From contig JAKZAP010000012.1 in the NCBI GenBank assembly GCA_023053575.1, positions 23,176,780 through 23,240,779 of the forward strand: a DNA stretch of 64,000 nt. The letters run 5' to 3'. Positions 55,701 to 63,048 of this stretch are shown here, in pieces. The notes beneath the pieces were generated by a model. It was not told where the DNA came from. It was given only the letters and a program-made list of their open reading frames with translations, and searched no databases. The number at the start of each line of letters is the position of its first letter. The stretch's first letter is position 1. This DNA comes from Branchinecta lynchi (taxonomy: Eukaryota > Arthropoda > Branchiopoda > Anostraca > Branchinectidae). A program made the position numbers and the translations under genes.

Positions 55701-56527
55701 AATCCCGAAAGCACAAAAAATGTAGTATTACTACAGACTTGAAGACGACAAAGCGACTTCTGGGAGACTGTAACATATCCTCTTTCACAGTCATCAACCC
55801 CAACCTAGCGCTGGTCTTTAGGAAGAAACGACACGTTTTTTTGAACAAAAACATTGCATGCGGTGCGTCAATCCTTGCCATTTCCAAGAAAATAATGCTT
55901 GAAGGTTGGTGGGACCGCTTAGCAAAGTTCTACAGTGACCCAGAACGGCCCCTAAACCCACCCACCATTTACCTTGCTTACATGGACACTGACAGTCTAT
56001 TCTGTGTCATTTTCCCGAAGAAATCTTTGCTCGAAGATCTTACTTCGCCTGAACTGCGATCTCTTATGGATTTTAGCAACTGGGAAGGAGCCGAGTACAA
56101 AGAGCTAAGGGAAAGCAACCCGAAAGGAGAACTTGGTCGAATGAAGAACGAACTGGGAGCTGATTATTTTGTAGAGCTTGTGATTCCAGGTCCAAAATGT
56201 TACGCCGCCTTAACGAAAAAAGAAAACTTGAAGTATGCTGCTAAAGGAACACCCAAATATTTAGCTGAAAAGTACTTGACTCTGGACAGATTCAGGGAAG
56301 CTGTATTTGAGGGTCAAATAGTCCGCACATGTTCAACTGCAATCGTTTCCAAGAACCTGAAGCTTTACACTGTAGAAGTAGTTCGCAAGGCCATCTCAGG
56401 CATCGCAGACAAGTGCTACGTTTGGGACTGCGGAATTCAAACTACACCGCTTGGGCACTATCGATTGAAGCAAAATTTACCCCTACTCCCTCTTTTCCCG
56501 CAAAACGGGCAAAAAACTGTGTTTTAA
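52751..56527 (+). CDS. POLB: Protein-primed family B DNA polymerase (Polinton/adintovirus type)
   Basis: 1258 residues, uninterrupted. The N-terminal ~400 residues are the Polinton-specific extension, with a KKRR cluster near 46-49 (possible nuclear signal) and a Cys/His cluster (CCYCLAPKRSEKDLEDHLFYC region) near 375. Exonuclease motifs: ADFEA (419-423), HNLSYD (558-563) and Y-x3-D (721, 725). Between them is an HNH/endonuclease-VII-like Cys cluster: CWIC (508-511), DHCH (525-528) and CN (543-544). Polymerase motifs: A DFNSLYP (810-816), B KLFSNVIYGK (~971-980) and C YMDTDS (1077-1082). All catalytic aspartates are present. It would replicate the element's linear DNA from a terminal protein. 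The ATG follows a TATA-like box. Length is normal for the family. Confidence 0.95.
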   Translation: MDRDRLVEDFHNDLEADQDILLLDIDQLLREHHATQSEDGEEREAKKRRTEEPDEERMVGGARADMEEMFELRRNAFQGYMRSYRLPPGAEVVGARPSDYMNAMREAITLLLFRVQQEVNSSLLVQFTVHGIFQKQGQDPRPVPLHSYMERFYRNGEIEELLDRCFTKISKTAVNFQEMGSGFVFQSVKDVEIHIGSFDSDLSIGKEGPSLPAEVVKKKAVLSLLFNQDNQCFKYSVIAAGHVVMKPQAGKKKLLQLNQKGLSEGGKFPSVTFNSLEGRWPIKLRDIMKFEQENESARVGVTVLTYNQAEKKFCPLRGPSIANVKYYAFLLYQESSCGTYAHFWPIVSPSRLLPHSGHETRFFCCYCLAPKRSEKDLEDHLFYCSPHGYQVVSMPTEKGSKLEFKNFHHMIPLQYRIFADFEAINVPVKEPKKPSILTVHEPAMYGHAVIKHGKRLEKYYETSGPNCHVTGLKQLLSDVECYLNEIYTTNEPMQITEEDAEKLQATHCWICKKPFSGSNQPIVRDHCHFTKNENFRDLAHASCNLQLSHRRFIPIGFHNLSYDIKFVFDAFSRLPPESGPFKFQPIAKSSEKFLALSVSWCRFVDNKKRIYTAKFYDTFAFLSKSLEKLVEAQRSDDKDSFTILRQKFPDAPQYDLLTAKGVYPYSYMNSFKRFQETRLPSKKNFYNDLREEDITQHDYQRAQQVWETFQCNNMWSYTSVYLASDILLLSDVFTTFADSVMESYELEANCYLSAPGLAWSLMLKMSPVKIDLIRDQEIHTFVESAIYGGLTMHNDRYVKVPEGAYGLALDFNSLYPQAMAQFKMPYGEYEFLGPADFPDFSSVEENGEFGYLAEISGEIPPEYHDRYAMFPFPPSRKTMTFEDLSPFNQGRVTEDKIPYTKGKKLVATFEYKNRIVLHHTILKWILNHNFRVDTIHRVVRFRQAYYLRDYINEFTSKRTKTKSKTQSDILKLFSNVIYGKAVEQSRKHKKCSITTDLKTTKRLLGDCNISSFTVINPNLALVFRKKRHVFLNKNIACGASILAISKKIMLEGWWDRLAKFYSDPERPLNPPTIYLAYMDTDSLFCVIFPKKSLLEDLTSPELRSLMDFSNWEGAEYKELRESNPKGELGRMKNELGADYFVELVIPGPKCYAALTKKENLKYAAKGTPKYLAEKYLTLDRFREAVFEGQIVRTCSTAIVSKNLKLYTVEVVRKAISGIADKCYVWDCGIQTTPLGHYRLKQNLPLLPLFPQNGQKTVF

Positions 56528-56990
56528 ACCCTTCGTATTTTGTGAATGTGTGTTTTTAAACCTCTGTTTTTTAATATATCTGTTTTTTCAACCCTTAACT
56601 TTTTGCATTTTCTGTTTTCCGACCTCTAGCTCTGAACTCCATGTATTTCTTATGGAGTTTAAAACTATACTGTTCAAAATCCAACCCTTATTTTATCTTA
56701 ACCTCAAAATTTGATCCTTGTAAATAAACATTTTCATGTTTTCCACCCCCTAATTTTTTCAACTTCTTGTTTTTCAACCCACCACAAAAATCCGAACCCT
56801 ATTTTACATCATTGCTAAAAACTCAACCCTTAAAGTAGAAAGGCAATGTATTTCTTATGGCGTTTCAAAAGCGAACTTTTCAAATTTCAACCCTTTAAAT
56901 TTAACATTCTAAATTTTAAACCTCTAGGTATATATTATGTGCTCTTGAATATAATAAATTCAGTCAAAGTGTGCAAATTAGAGAAACAAC
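56528..56990. other. Non-coding gap in the viral element with TTTCAACCC-type repeats
   Basis: The only large gap between genes of the element. It reiterates TTTTCAACCC / AACCCTTAAA words and contains ATGTATTTCTTATGGAG and ATGTATTTCTTATGGCG about 205 bp apart (near 56641 and 56847). The end contains the TATA/AATAAA motif before the next gene. It may hold polymerase 3' processing and control sequences. Confidence 0.5.
56943..56964 (+). promoter_or_regulatory. TATA/AATAAA motif, copy 1
   Basis: TCTTGAATATAATAAATTCAG, 27-48 bp before the ATG at 56991. Nearly the same motif precedes the ATPase (57513). It contains both a TATA-like core and a polyadenylation hexamer AATAAA (56953-56958). It could therefore end the upstream transcript and start the downstream one. 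Confidence 0.5.
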
Positions 56991-57503
56991 ATGTCTAGTG
57001 ATGCTTATGTGCCGATGTTTACACGACGAGAATTTTTTTGTGAATCAGTGAAAACTATGGCAATAAAGAAAGTCATAATCTCATCGTTTTGTTCCTGTAC
57101 AAAAATCTACCGAGCATATCAACGCAAAGAGGTTGAAGCCAACAGTTTATTCATGGTCAACAGCCGAATCTGTACCGGATGTGGGAAAACACCAAAACAA
57201 AGATGTCGCATCGTTTATTTCTATCCGACTTGCACCTGCTGCAAATCTGTCTTGCCAAATCTACTTCTTCTCGAATCAAAGCTAATTGAGTACTTTATGT
57301 ACCATCAAGACTCTATTCAACAAGAAAGTCTAACAAGGAGTATCCAACTAGGCGTATTCTACAGTATGCCAGAAGCTCCAAAGGACTTCAAGGCTCTCAC
57401 AAGTCAACGCAATGAACTGCTTGCTCTCTGTTGTGAAGAATGCAGAAGTTTAATTGAAGACGTCTATTCTAGTCATGCATTTTTTGATTCTTGGAATGTT
57501 TAA
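56991..57503 (+). CDS. Cys-rich protein of unknown function, viral element
   Basis: 170 residues, intact, own TATA-like motif upstream. The centre is rich in paired cysteines: CSCTK near 33, ICTGCGKTPKQRC near 60-73, CTCCK near 83-87 and CCEEC near 148-152. This is compatible with one or two zinc-binding clusters. No hydrophobic segment. It sits between polymerase and ATPase. I do not recognise a family. Possible roles (transcription or replication accessory) would be guesses. The start is chosen by the ATG and the promoter-like spacing. Confidence 0.8.
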   Translation: MSSDAYVPMFTRREFFCESVKTMAIKKVIISSFCSCTKIYRAYQRKEVEANSLFMVNSRICTGCGKTPKQRCRIVYFYPTCTCCKSVLPNLLLLESKLIEYFMYHQDSIQQESLTRSIQLGVFYSMPEAPKDFKALTSQRNELLALCCEECRSLIEDVYSSHAFFDSWNV

Positions 57504-57512
57504 ATTATCTTG

Positions 57513-57534
57513 TTCTTGTATATAATAAATCAGT
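57513..57534 (+). promoter_or_regulatory. TATA/AATAAA motif, copy 2
   Basis: TTCTTGTATATAATAAATCAGT, 23-44 bp before the ATPase ATG (57557) and 10 bp after the stop of the 170-aa gene. It shares about 19 of 21 positions with copy 1 when one T is gapped. AATAAA lies at 57524-57529. It is likely the promoter for the packed gene block that follows and the polyA signal for the gene before. Confidence 0.55.
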
Positions 57535-57556
57535 ACTTGTTTAAACCTTGAACAGA

Positions 57557-58189
57557 ATGTTCCAGTTTGAAAAACACTGCAAAGTGTTGTGTGTAGCCCC
57601 TTCAAATTCTGGTAAAACCAAGTGGATTTCTAGCCTGATTCAGGCTCGCGATAGCTTGATGGCCCATCCTTACAAACAGGTTGTCTTTAGTTATAAACAT
57701 TGGCAAAGCACATATGACGAAATAAAAGCACATTCCCCAGAGGTTAAGTTTGTTCAAGGGTTATCGGTTTTAAAAAAAACCCCACCAGATACGTTATTGG
57801 TCCTCGATGATATTGTTAATCATGACATACAGACACACGGGGAAGATTTTCTCAAGCTCTGGACAATTACTAGTCACCACTCCAATATAGCTGTTTTTAT
57901 GACCTGTCATAATCTATTCATGAAAGCGCCAGCATTCAGAACCATGTCTTTAAACACCCAGTACTTTGTACTTTTTAGACAAGTGAGGGACCAGTCTAGC
58001 ATTGGCACGTTGGCCCGTCAAGTTTTTCCCACAAATTCTAGGTATCTTTTAGATGCTTATTCTGACGCAGTGGGCAAGCCTTATGGTTACCTTATTCTAA
58101 ACTTAGCGTCACGAGACAAAAATCTGGTACTTATAACTGACATTTTTGACGCTGAAATGAGTGTATATTTACCCGACGCAAGCAAATAA
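57557..58189 (+). CDS. ATP: Genome-packaging ATPase (FtsK/HerA-like, Polinton type)
   Basis: 210 residues from the ATG at 57557. The open frame extends three codons further to a TTG, which is not a likely eukaryotic start. Walker A is APSNSGKT (14-21), close to the N-terminus as in this family. Walker B is LLVLDD (80-85). An arginine-rich segment FRQVRDQSSIGTLARQVF follows near 140. In Polintons and related viruses this enzyme pumps DNA into the preformed capsid. It opens the tightly packed gene block, with 17 bp to the next gene. A TATA/AATAAA motif stands 23 bp upstream. Confidence 0.9.
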   Translation: MFQFEKHCKVLCVAPSNSGKTKWISSLIQARDSLMAHPYKQVVFSYKHWQSTYDEIKAHSPEVKFVQGLSVLKKTPPDTLLVLDDIVNHDIQTHGEDFLKLWTITSHHSNIAVFMTCHNLFMKAPAFRTMSLNTQYFVLFRQVRDQSSIGTLARQVFPTNSRYLLDAYSDAVGKPYGYLILNLASRDKNLVLITDIFDAEMSVYLPDASK

Positions 58190-58206
58190 TCCCCCCAGTA
58201 ATCAAC

Positions 58207-58530
58207 ATGGAGAACTTAAAGAAACATTACAGTATGTTGGAAGTGCTGGCTCTAGCCAAACCTAAGCTTAGAAAAGCCTTATTGGAAAATTCAGACGACG
58301 AGCTGATAAAAATTATATCACAACTTGCCTTAAATATATGTTGTTCCAGAATACACATGTCAGACAGTTTAAAGAAGGACTGCAAGCCACATCAGAAACT
58401 CTTACGATATCTCAGCAAAAAGGCTAGTGCTAGAGTAAAACGACATAAATTGGTTCAAACAGGAGGTGGATTGTTCAGTGTTGTTCTCCCAATCGCTGCA
58501 TCCCTCATTTCGAGTCTAGTGAGCAAGTAA
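58207..58530 (+). CDS. Small basic protein with hydrophobic C-terminus, viral element
   Basis: 107 residues: a helical N-terminal half, a Lys/Arg-rich centre (LLRYLSKKASARVKRHK, ~65-81), then VQTGGG and a hydrophobic tail (LFSVVLPIAASLISSLVSK, 89-107). The QTGG-G at 84-88 fits the adenain-type cleavage consensus (M/I/L/N/Q)xGG-x. Cleavage would free the hydrophobic tail. Small proteins of this design are frequent in Polintons and are presumed virion core or membrane-active components. Its stop and the next start share one base (TAATG at 58528). Confidence 0.75.
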   Translation: MENLKKHYSMLEVLALAKPKLRKALLENSDDELIKIISQLALNICCSRIHMSDSLKKDCKPHQKLLRYLSKKASARVKRHKLVQTGGGLFSVVLPIAASLISSLVSK

Positions 58531-59306
58531 TGGCGAAAAAATATAAGCTTATTCCATACGACTCATTCTTACAACCGAAAGAAAGGTTCGAAAATGAGTT
58601 GGCTGAATTTCTCTCTGACGAACAAGTTTCGGACGATGTGAAACTCGTGCTGTTTCAGAACGCAGCACGCAGATTACAAAAATATAAGGAAGACACCGCA
58701 AAACCGATCAAAGTAGATATAGCACACCCTCTAAGTAATCCCGCTCAGACGCCTGTAGCTCCTCCTCGATCTACCTCGGAAGGTACAACGTCCTCTTTCA
58801 CTGCATTGCCAAAATCTCAACGTGACTCGGCAAGGGCTTTACTCGACAATCTAGTATCCCTCAACGGAGTTTCTTATGGGCAAGGGGATACTCAGATAGG
58901 CATACACGGATCGAACTACAATCTTATTGACTTTCTGTCAGATTGCATCTCTACTAAACGTGCGCGACTAGCCATCGACGACGCCGCAATCCATTTTCTG
59001 GCTAACAGTAGGATTCCTTTAAGCCTCCTCAAGAACAAATCTGTAATAACAGACATACAAAGAACAAAACAGAATACTTCCAGTGAATCAGCTTTTAGAA
59101 GTGCTGAATCTTCAATCCTGGATAGCACACTTGGTCAGGTTTCGTCTCCTCATTCTTACAGAGAGTCCACACCAGTTCGAAGTCATCCGTACACTCGAAG
59201 CAAAACTGATTTTTCTCCGCTAAGAGCTCTGGCTGCTTTGAAGTCTTACCAGCAGCAGGAAGGTCACGGTGTAGCTTATCTTGTCGGCCCATGGAAGAAA
59301 AGATAA
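58530..59306 (+). CDS. Conserved-looking viral protein of unknown function, 258 aa
   Basis: Acidic helical N-terminus (LAEFLSDEQVSDDVKLVLFQ), a Pro/Ser/Thr-rich linker (~75-100), then GIHGSNYNLIDFLSDCIS near 125-142. The C-terminal tail is Ser-rich. The plan (N-terminal helices followed by a GxN-x2-DL segment) resembles a structural or scaffold protein often found next to the ATPase in Polintons, but I cannot name it. Its last 16 bases overlap the integrase start. Confidence 0.75.
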   Translation: MAKKYKLIPYDSFLQPKERFENELAEFLSDEQVSDDVKLVLFQNAARRLQKYKEDTAKPIKVDIAHPLSNPAQTPVAPPRSTSEGTTSSFTALPKSQRDSARALLDNLVSLNGVSYGQGDTQIGIHGSNYNLIDFLSDCISTKRARLAIDDAAIHFLANSRIPLSLLKNKSVITDIQRTKQNTSSESAFRSAESSILDSTLGQVSSPHSYRESTPVRSHPYTRSKTDFSPLRALAALKSYQQQEGHGVAYLVGPWKKR

Positions 59307-60334
59307 ACGAGGTTTACTCCCGGCTAGGAACTGCTGGATCTCTGTCTTCCCCTAAGATGTTGGCTAGGGAAGCAGGCATTCCTCTCAAAGATGCAGTCAA
59401 ATTTCTAGAAAAGAAAGACAGTTACAGCTTGCATAAGTACAATATCCGGCCGTCATCATTCCGGAAAACAATTAGTTTCCACCCGAACGAAATTGGACAG
59501 GCCGACCTTTTGATTCTCGACGGTCCCTACCCGAAAGCGAATAAACCTTGGAAATACTTGTTGGTCGTTATTGACACGTTTTCGAGATTCTTGCTTGTCA
59601 AGCCGATAAAGACAAAAACCGGACAAGAAGTCAGCAAGAGAATCGATGAAATTCTTAAAGCACATCCGTTCATGAAAATTCAGTCGGATTTGGGTCTTGA
59701 ATTTAAGAATAAGGATGTAAAAGCAGTTTTAAAAAGACATGGAGTTGAGCTCTACCATTCCCATTCCAACTTGAAGGCTACAGTTGTTGAACGAAGTCTA
59801 AGAACACTTCGATTACTTATAGCTCGCTTTTGCACAGAGTACAACACACACCGGTTCATAGACAGGTTGAAACCACTCGTGGAAACTTATAATTCGAGAA
59901 AACACAGATCACTGGGTTATGCACCAAACGAAGTCAATATTGGTAACATAGCTGAAATATTAGACTTTATGCAAAAAGAAAAACCAAAACCTCAACAAAT
60001 AAAGTTTAATGTTGGGGACACAGTTAGAATTGCTAGATCAAAAGTAAACTTTGAAAAAGGGGCTTATAATTATTCTACTGAACATTTTACAGTCTTAGAA
60101 GTGAAGAAAACTAATCCTATCACTCTAAAGTTGATAGATATGCACGGTCAAGAAATCTTGGGTTCTTTTTACCAGAGTGAGGTTACACGAGTTGCAAAGA
60201 CCCGGGAGTACTTGGTAGAGAAGGTTATAAAAACAAAGGGGAAAGGAAAAGAGCGACAGTTCTTTGTTAAATGGCTAGGTTACGACAACTCATATAATTC
60301 CTGGGTTAAAGATTTGAAAAATGTCGGAAAATAA
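59291..60334 (+). CDS. INT: Retrovirus-type integrase with C-terminal chromodomain
   Basis: 347 residues. An N-terminal helical region (AREAGIPLKDAVKFLEKKDSY) precedes SLHK, typical of Polinton integrases. The rve catalytic core has D72 (QADLLILD), D133 (QSDLGLEF) and E167 (VVERSLRTL), so the D,D-33-E triad is complete. Then YNSRKHRSLGYAPNEV near 210 and an SH3-like segment (FNVGDTVRIARSK, near 240). The C-terminus (~303-343) is a chromodomain (EYLVEKVIKTKG, FFVKWLGYDNSYNSW). It would integrate the element's DNA, with the chromodomain guiding it to modified histones. It overlaps the preceding gene by 16 bp and the next by 14 bp. Confidence 0.93.
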   Translation: MEEKINEVYSRLGTAGSLSSPKMLAREAGIPLKDAVKFLEKKDSYSLHKYNIRPSSFRKTISFHPNEIGQADLLILDGPYPKANKPWKYLLVVIDTFSRFLLVKPIKTKTGQEVSKRIDEILKAHPFMKIQSDLGLEFKNKDVKAVLKRHGVELYHSHSNLKATVVERSLRTLRLLIARFCTEYNTHRFIDRLKPLVETYNSRKHRSLGYAPNEVNIGNIAEILDFMQKEKPKPQQIKFNVGDTVRIARSKVNFEKGAYNYSTEHFTVLEVKKTNPITLKLIDMHGQEILGSFYQSEVTRVAKTREYLVEKVIKTKGKGKERQFFVKWLGYDNSYNSWVKDLKNVGK

Positions 60335-61355
60335 CTCATTTTATGTTCATTTTTCTTCTGATACCGAAGATCCGGTGTACAACAATCAAAACAAAATTAG
60401 CCACTTTATAACACAGCTACGACCCGCCGTGAAACTTGATTCACCAGAAAACTGGCAGGTAGGACTTATTGACCTACACATGACCAATTCTTTTGACACG
60501 TTGAACCGAAAGAAGGAATATAAAATAAAGATTATCACTGAAGAAGAGGATGACATTACTGAACTGCTAAATCTAGACAACAGACTTGACGGATCCAAAT
60601 TTGACCCAGTCAGGACAAAGAAAAATGGCAGTTCTATTGAGGCTATGCTGGAAAATAAAAGAGATTTTCATAGCATTCTGGAAGTGTCAAGGAAACGAAA
60701 ACTAGCGATAATTGATGCAGAAGATGGTGCTGAGGTTGCAAGCATGGATGCTGGACCTGGCAACTCTCGTTTCAACCCAGCTAAGACAAAAAAAATCATC
60801 AGTTCTGTAGAGGCTATCCTGGACAATACAAGAAATTACCAAAGTATTGTGGAAATAACAAACAAACTGACTGATGTTTTACAATCAGATGAGCCTGACG
60901 TTCGACTCTACTATATGAAGCTCTACGACAGGGTTGTTCTTGGCGGCTTGAAGTACAACCAAACTGCCATACTCAGTCAATCACTAGCTCACTTGCTTGG
61001 ATATCACGTTACAGAACTACGATCTGATCCAGACTCAGAACAAGAAAAAACCTATGGTATTGAAGCAAGTGTACCACCAGTTTTGGAAATGCCATGGTCA
61101 ACAATCATCGTATATTCAGACTTAGTGGAACGAAGTCGCATTGGCAATGCTACAGCCCCCATTTTGCGGGTACTTGCGAGAAAAACGTCAAGAGATATTG
61201 TTATCCAATATTCTTTCCAGAACTTAATCTATCAAAACGTTACAAAAAAGGAGATTGAAATGATTACTATAAGCATACGCAATGAGAAGGGAGATCTTAT
61301 TCCCATAAATAGAGGATTAATCTCGCTTACGCTTCATTTCAAAAGAAAACAATGA
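60321..61355 (+). CDS. Penton/minor-capsid-like protein with an internal duplication
   Basis: 344 residues. The N-terminus (NNSFYVHFSSDTEDPVYNNQ, then ENWQVGLIDLHM near 43-54) and C-terminus (IIVYSDLVE, APILRVLARK, ITISIRNEKGDLIPINRG and LTLHF) match the conserved pattern of the Polinton protein presumed to be the minor capsid/penton. The middle carries a duplicated 36-residue segment, 92-127 and 149-184, offset by 57 residues (FDPVRTKKNGSSIEAML / FNPAKTKKIISSVEAIL). I do not know this duplication from the family. Position before the small basic protein, capsid protein and protease mirrors the adenovirus order. The stop overlaps the next ATG (ATGA). Confidence 0.75.
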   Translation: MSENNSFYVHFSSDTEDPVYNNQNKISHFITQLRPAVKLDSPENWQVGLIDLHMTNSFDTLNRKKEYKIKIITEEEDDITELLNLDNRLDGSKFDPVRTKKNGSSIEAMLENKRDFHSILEVSRKRKLAIIDAEDGAEVASMDAGPGNSRFNPAKTKKIISSVEAILDNTRNYQSIVEITNKLTDVLQSDEPDVRLYYMKLYDRVVLGGLKYNQTAILSQSLAHLLGYHVTELRSDPDSEQEKTYGIEASVPPVLEMPWSTIIVYSDLVERSRIGNATAPILRVLARKTSRDIVIQYSFQNLIYQNVTKKEIEMITISIRNEKGDLIPINRGLISLTLHFKRKQ

Positions 61356-61774
61356 AGAGGAAACACGTTTTCAACTGTCCAGGTGTCAACTGTTATATTC
61401 ACACCTTAAAACAACGCGGGGGTGGATTTCCGGTGTATGCTGGACGTCAAGATCTGCAAGTGGGTTATGGTGGCCTTTCTCAGTGGTTTGGGAAGGTTTT
61501 CCGTTTCGCTTTGCCTCTGTTTAGAAAATATGCAGCACCTGTCTTGGGCACCCTTGCAAGGAATACTTTTGATGAGTTCCAGGATGGCCGTGACCTGAAG
61601 CAAGCTTTTACCGATAACTTGAAGGCTACAGTTAAAAATGTTACGAGCACAATCCAGAAAGGAAAGGGATTTAAACCCATGATAAAGAGAAAACTGCTCA
61701 GTCTAAGGAAAGTTAAAGCCCGTGTTGCACCAAAAAAACACAAGAACAGGGCTAAGAAGGACTTCTTCTCTTAA
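61352..61774 (+). CDS. Small basic virion protein, pVI/core-protein-like
   Basis: 140 residues, very basic. After a short leader with two Cys come KQRGGG (20-25), a QRGG-G that fits the adenain-type cleavage consensus, and FPVYAGRQ. Then a Gly/aromatic segment and a long amphipathic stretch (WFGKVFRFALPLFRKYAAPV, ~50-69). The C-terminus is Lys/Arg-rich (VAPKKHKNRAKKDFF). A cleaved N-terminus in front of an amphipathic helix is the design of adenovirus protein VI, which lyses endosomes. The assignment rests on design and gene position, not on alignment. ATGA overlap with the previous gene; 11 bp to the next. Confidence 0.7.
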   Translation: MKRKHVFNCPGVNCYIHTLKQRGGGFPVYAGRQDLQVGYGGLSQWFGKVFRFALPLFRKYAAPVLGTLARNTFDEFQDGRDLKQAFTDNLKATVKNVTSTIQKGKGFKPMIKRKLLSLRKVKARVAPKKHKNRAKKDFFS

Positions 61775-61785
61775 CTCACCAAAAC

Positions 61786-63048
61786 ATGGAAGGTTTTTTG
61801 CCAAGTCAAGACTCTGTCCCATCCATTACCAGTGCAGTCAGCCTGTTTGAGACTCCAGCTGTCGATGTGAGCCTGAAAGATTCAAGATATGAGCCACAAT
61901 ACCCTATCTCCCCACTAGCAAGAGATACTCCTATTCAGTTTCGATTCATGTCAAGTGAAAACAGCTTTATTGACATTCGGAACTCCCTGTTGGAATGTAA
62001 GGTGAAGGTTATCAAAGAAGATGGTACACCAACCGTGACGAAAGACCAATTAAGTTTTGAAAATGGTGTGTTGCTAGCCCTATTTCAAAACTTCCAGGTT
62101 GCCATAAATGATCAAATTATTTGCAATGGAAATAATCTAAGTCAGTACACCAGCATGGCATCCTACGAACTGATGACCCCTCACACAGCCAAAACTATTC
62201 GTGGTTCAAATATAGGCTATTATCTGAAGGATGATAACACCCTTGACACAGCATTGTCAAAGGCTACAACAGAAACCCTACATTTAGTTGGAAGACCATC
62301 TTATGAATTTTTTCAAATCCCTCAGTTTCTCCCGCCTGGGCTTAAAATAGACCTGAGACTCACTCCTTCACCATCAAGTTTTGTTCTTCGAAAACTTGCA
62401 GCTGATTCACCAAATGCAGAAATTCACATCAATGAATGCATCTTATGGGTGAAAAAAGTAGCTGTTTTACCCAGTTTGGCCCTTGGAATTGAAAGACTGA
62501 GAAGAGAAAACAGCATGAAGTTTCAGATGAATCGTAGCATCGCAATGGCTAGAAATATTCCTAGTGGAACATTAACTTTTAGTGAGTCTGATTTGACCCC
62601 GTCCTCTGCCCTACCTTCAAAATTGGCCTTATTCATGGTGAAGTCCAGCAGTCATCTAGGATCGACATTGGAGGATCCATTCTCTTTCAGCTTGAATGGT
62701 TTGCGTAGCTTGAACTTGACAGTAAATGGGTTACCACAGTGTTCTCTTCAATTCACCGACAACAAACAGTACAGACTTCTCTATGAAATGAGTATGAAAG
62801 CCTTATCCTTAGACGAAGGCGGCCTAGAAAGCATAAGTTATGAACGTTGGCTTAAAAATCGTTCTATATGTGTATTCGATCTTTCCGGAAGCCCTTCATT
62901 CAGCTTAGCGCGGCCAGGCCAGATACGGGTAGATCTAAGTTTTACTGAAGGTTTACCTTCCTCGACAACTCTCATAGTTATTGGATACTACGACAGCATC
63001 TTGGAAATTAACCCAGAAGGACAACCATTTTCAAGTCTTGAAACATGA
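61786..63048 (+). CDS. Major capsid protein-like (F54H12.2-type, presumed double jelly roll)
   Basis: 420 residues, intact. The N-terminal segment (TPIQFRFMSSENSFIDIRNS, LLECKVKVIKEDG, LLALFQNFQVAINDQIICNG, YTSMASYELM) fits the pattern of Polinton capsid-like proteins such as C. elegans F54H12.2. That family is presumed to fold as double jelly rolls and build hexagonal capsomers. The rest is beta-rich, with LRLTPSPSSFVLRK and IDLSFTEG-like strands. It is rather short for a double-jelly-roll capsid protein, so a single-plus-partial fold cannot be excluded without a model. Stop and protease ATG overlap (ATGA at 63045). Confidence 0.75.
   Translation: MEGFLPSQDSVPSITSAVSLFETPAVDVSLKDSRYEPQYPISPLARDTPIQFRFMSSENSFIDIRNSLLECKVKVIKEDGTPTVTKDQLSFENGVLLALFQNFQVAINDQIICNGNNLSQYTSMASYELMTPHTAKTIRGSNIGYYLKDDNTLDTALSKATTETLHLVGRPSYEFFQIPQFLPPGLKIDLRLTPSPSSFVLRKLAADSPNAEIHINECILWVKKVAVLPSLALGIERLRRENSMKFQMNRSIAMARNIPSGTLTFSESDLTPSSALPSKLALFMVKSSSHLGSTLEDPFSFSLNGLRSLNLTVNGLPQCSLQFTDNKQYRLLYEMSMKALSLDEGGLESISYERWLKNRSICVFDLSGSPSFSLARPGQIRVDLSFTEGLPSSTTLIVIGYYDSILEINPEGQPFSSLET

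Noticed and set aside
57548..57556. TTG start for the ATPase
   Set aside because: A TTG start is not expected in a eukaryotic virus-like element. The ATG at 57557 leaves Walker A intact and is placed better relative to the TATA-like motif.
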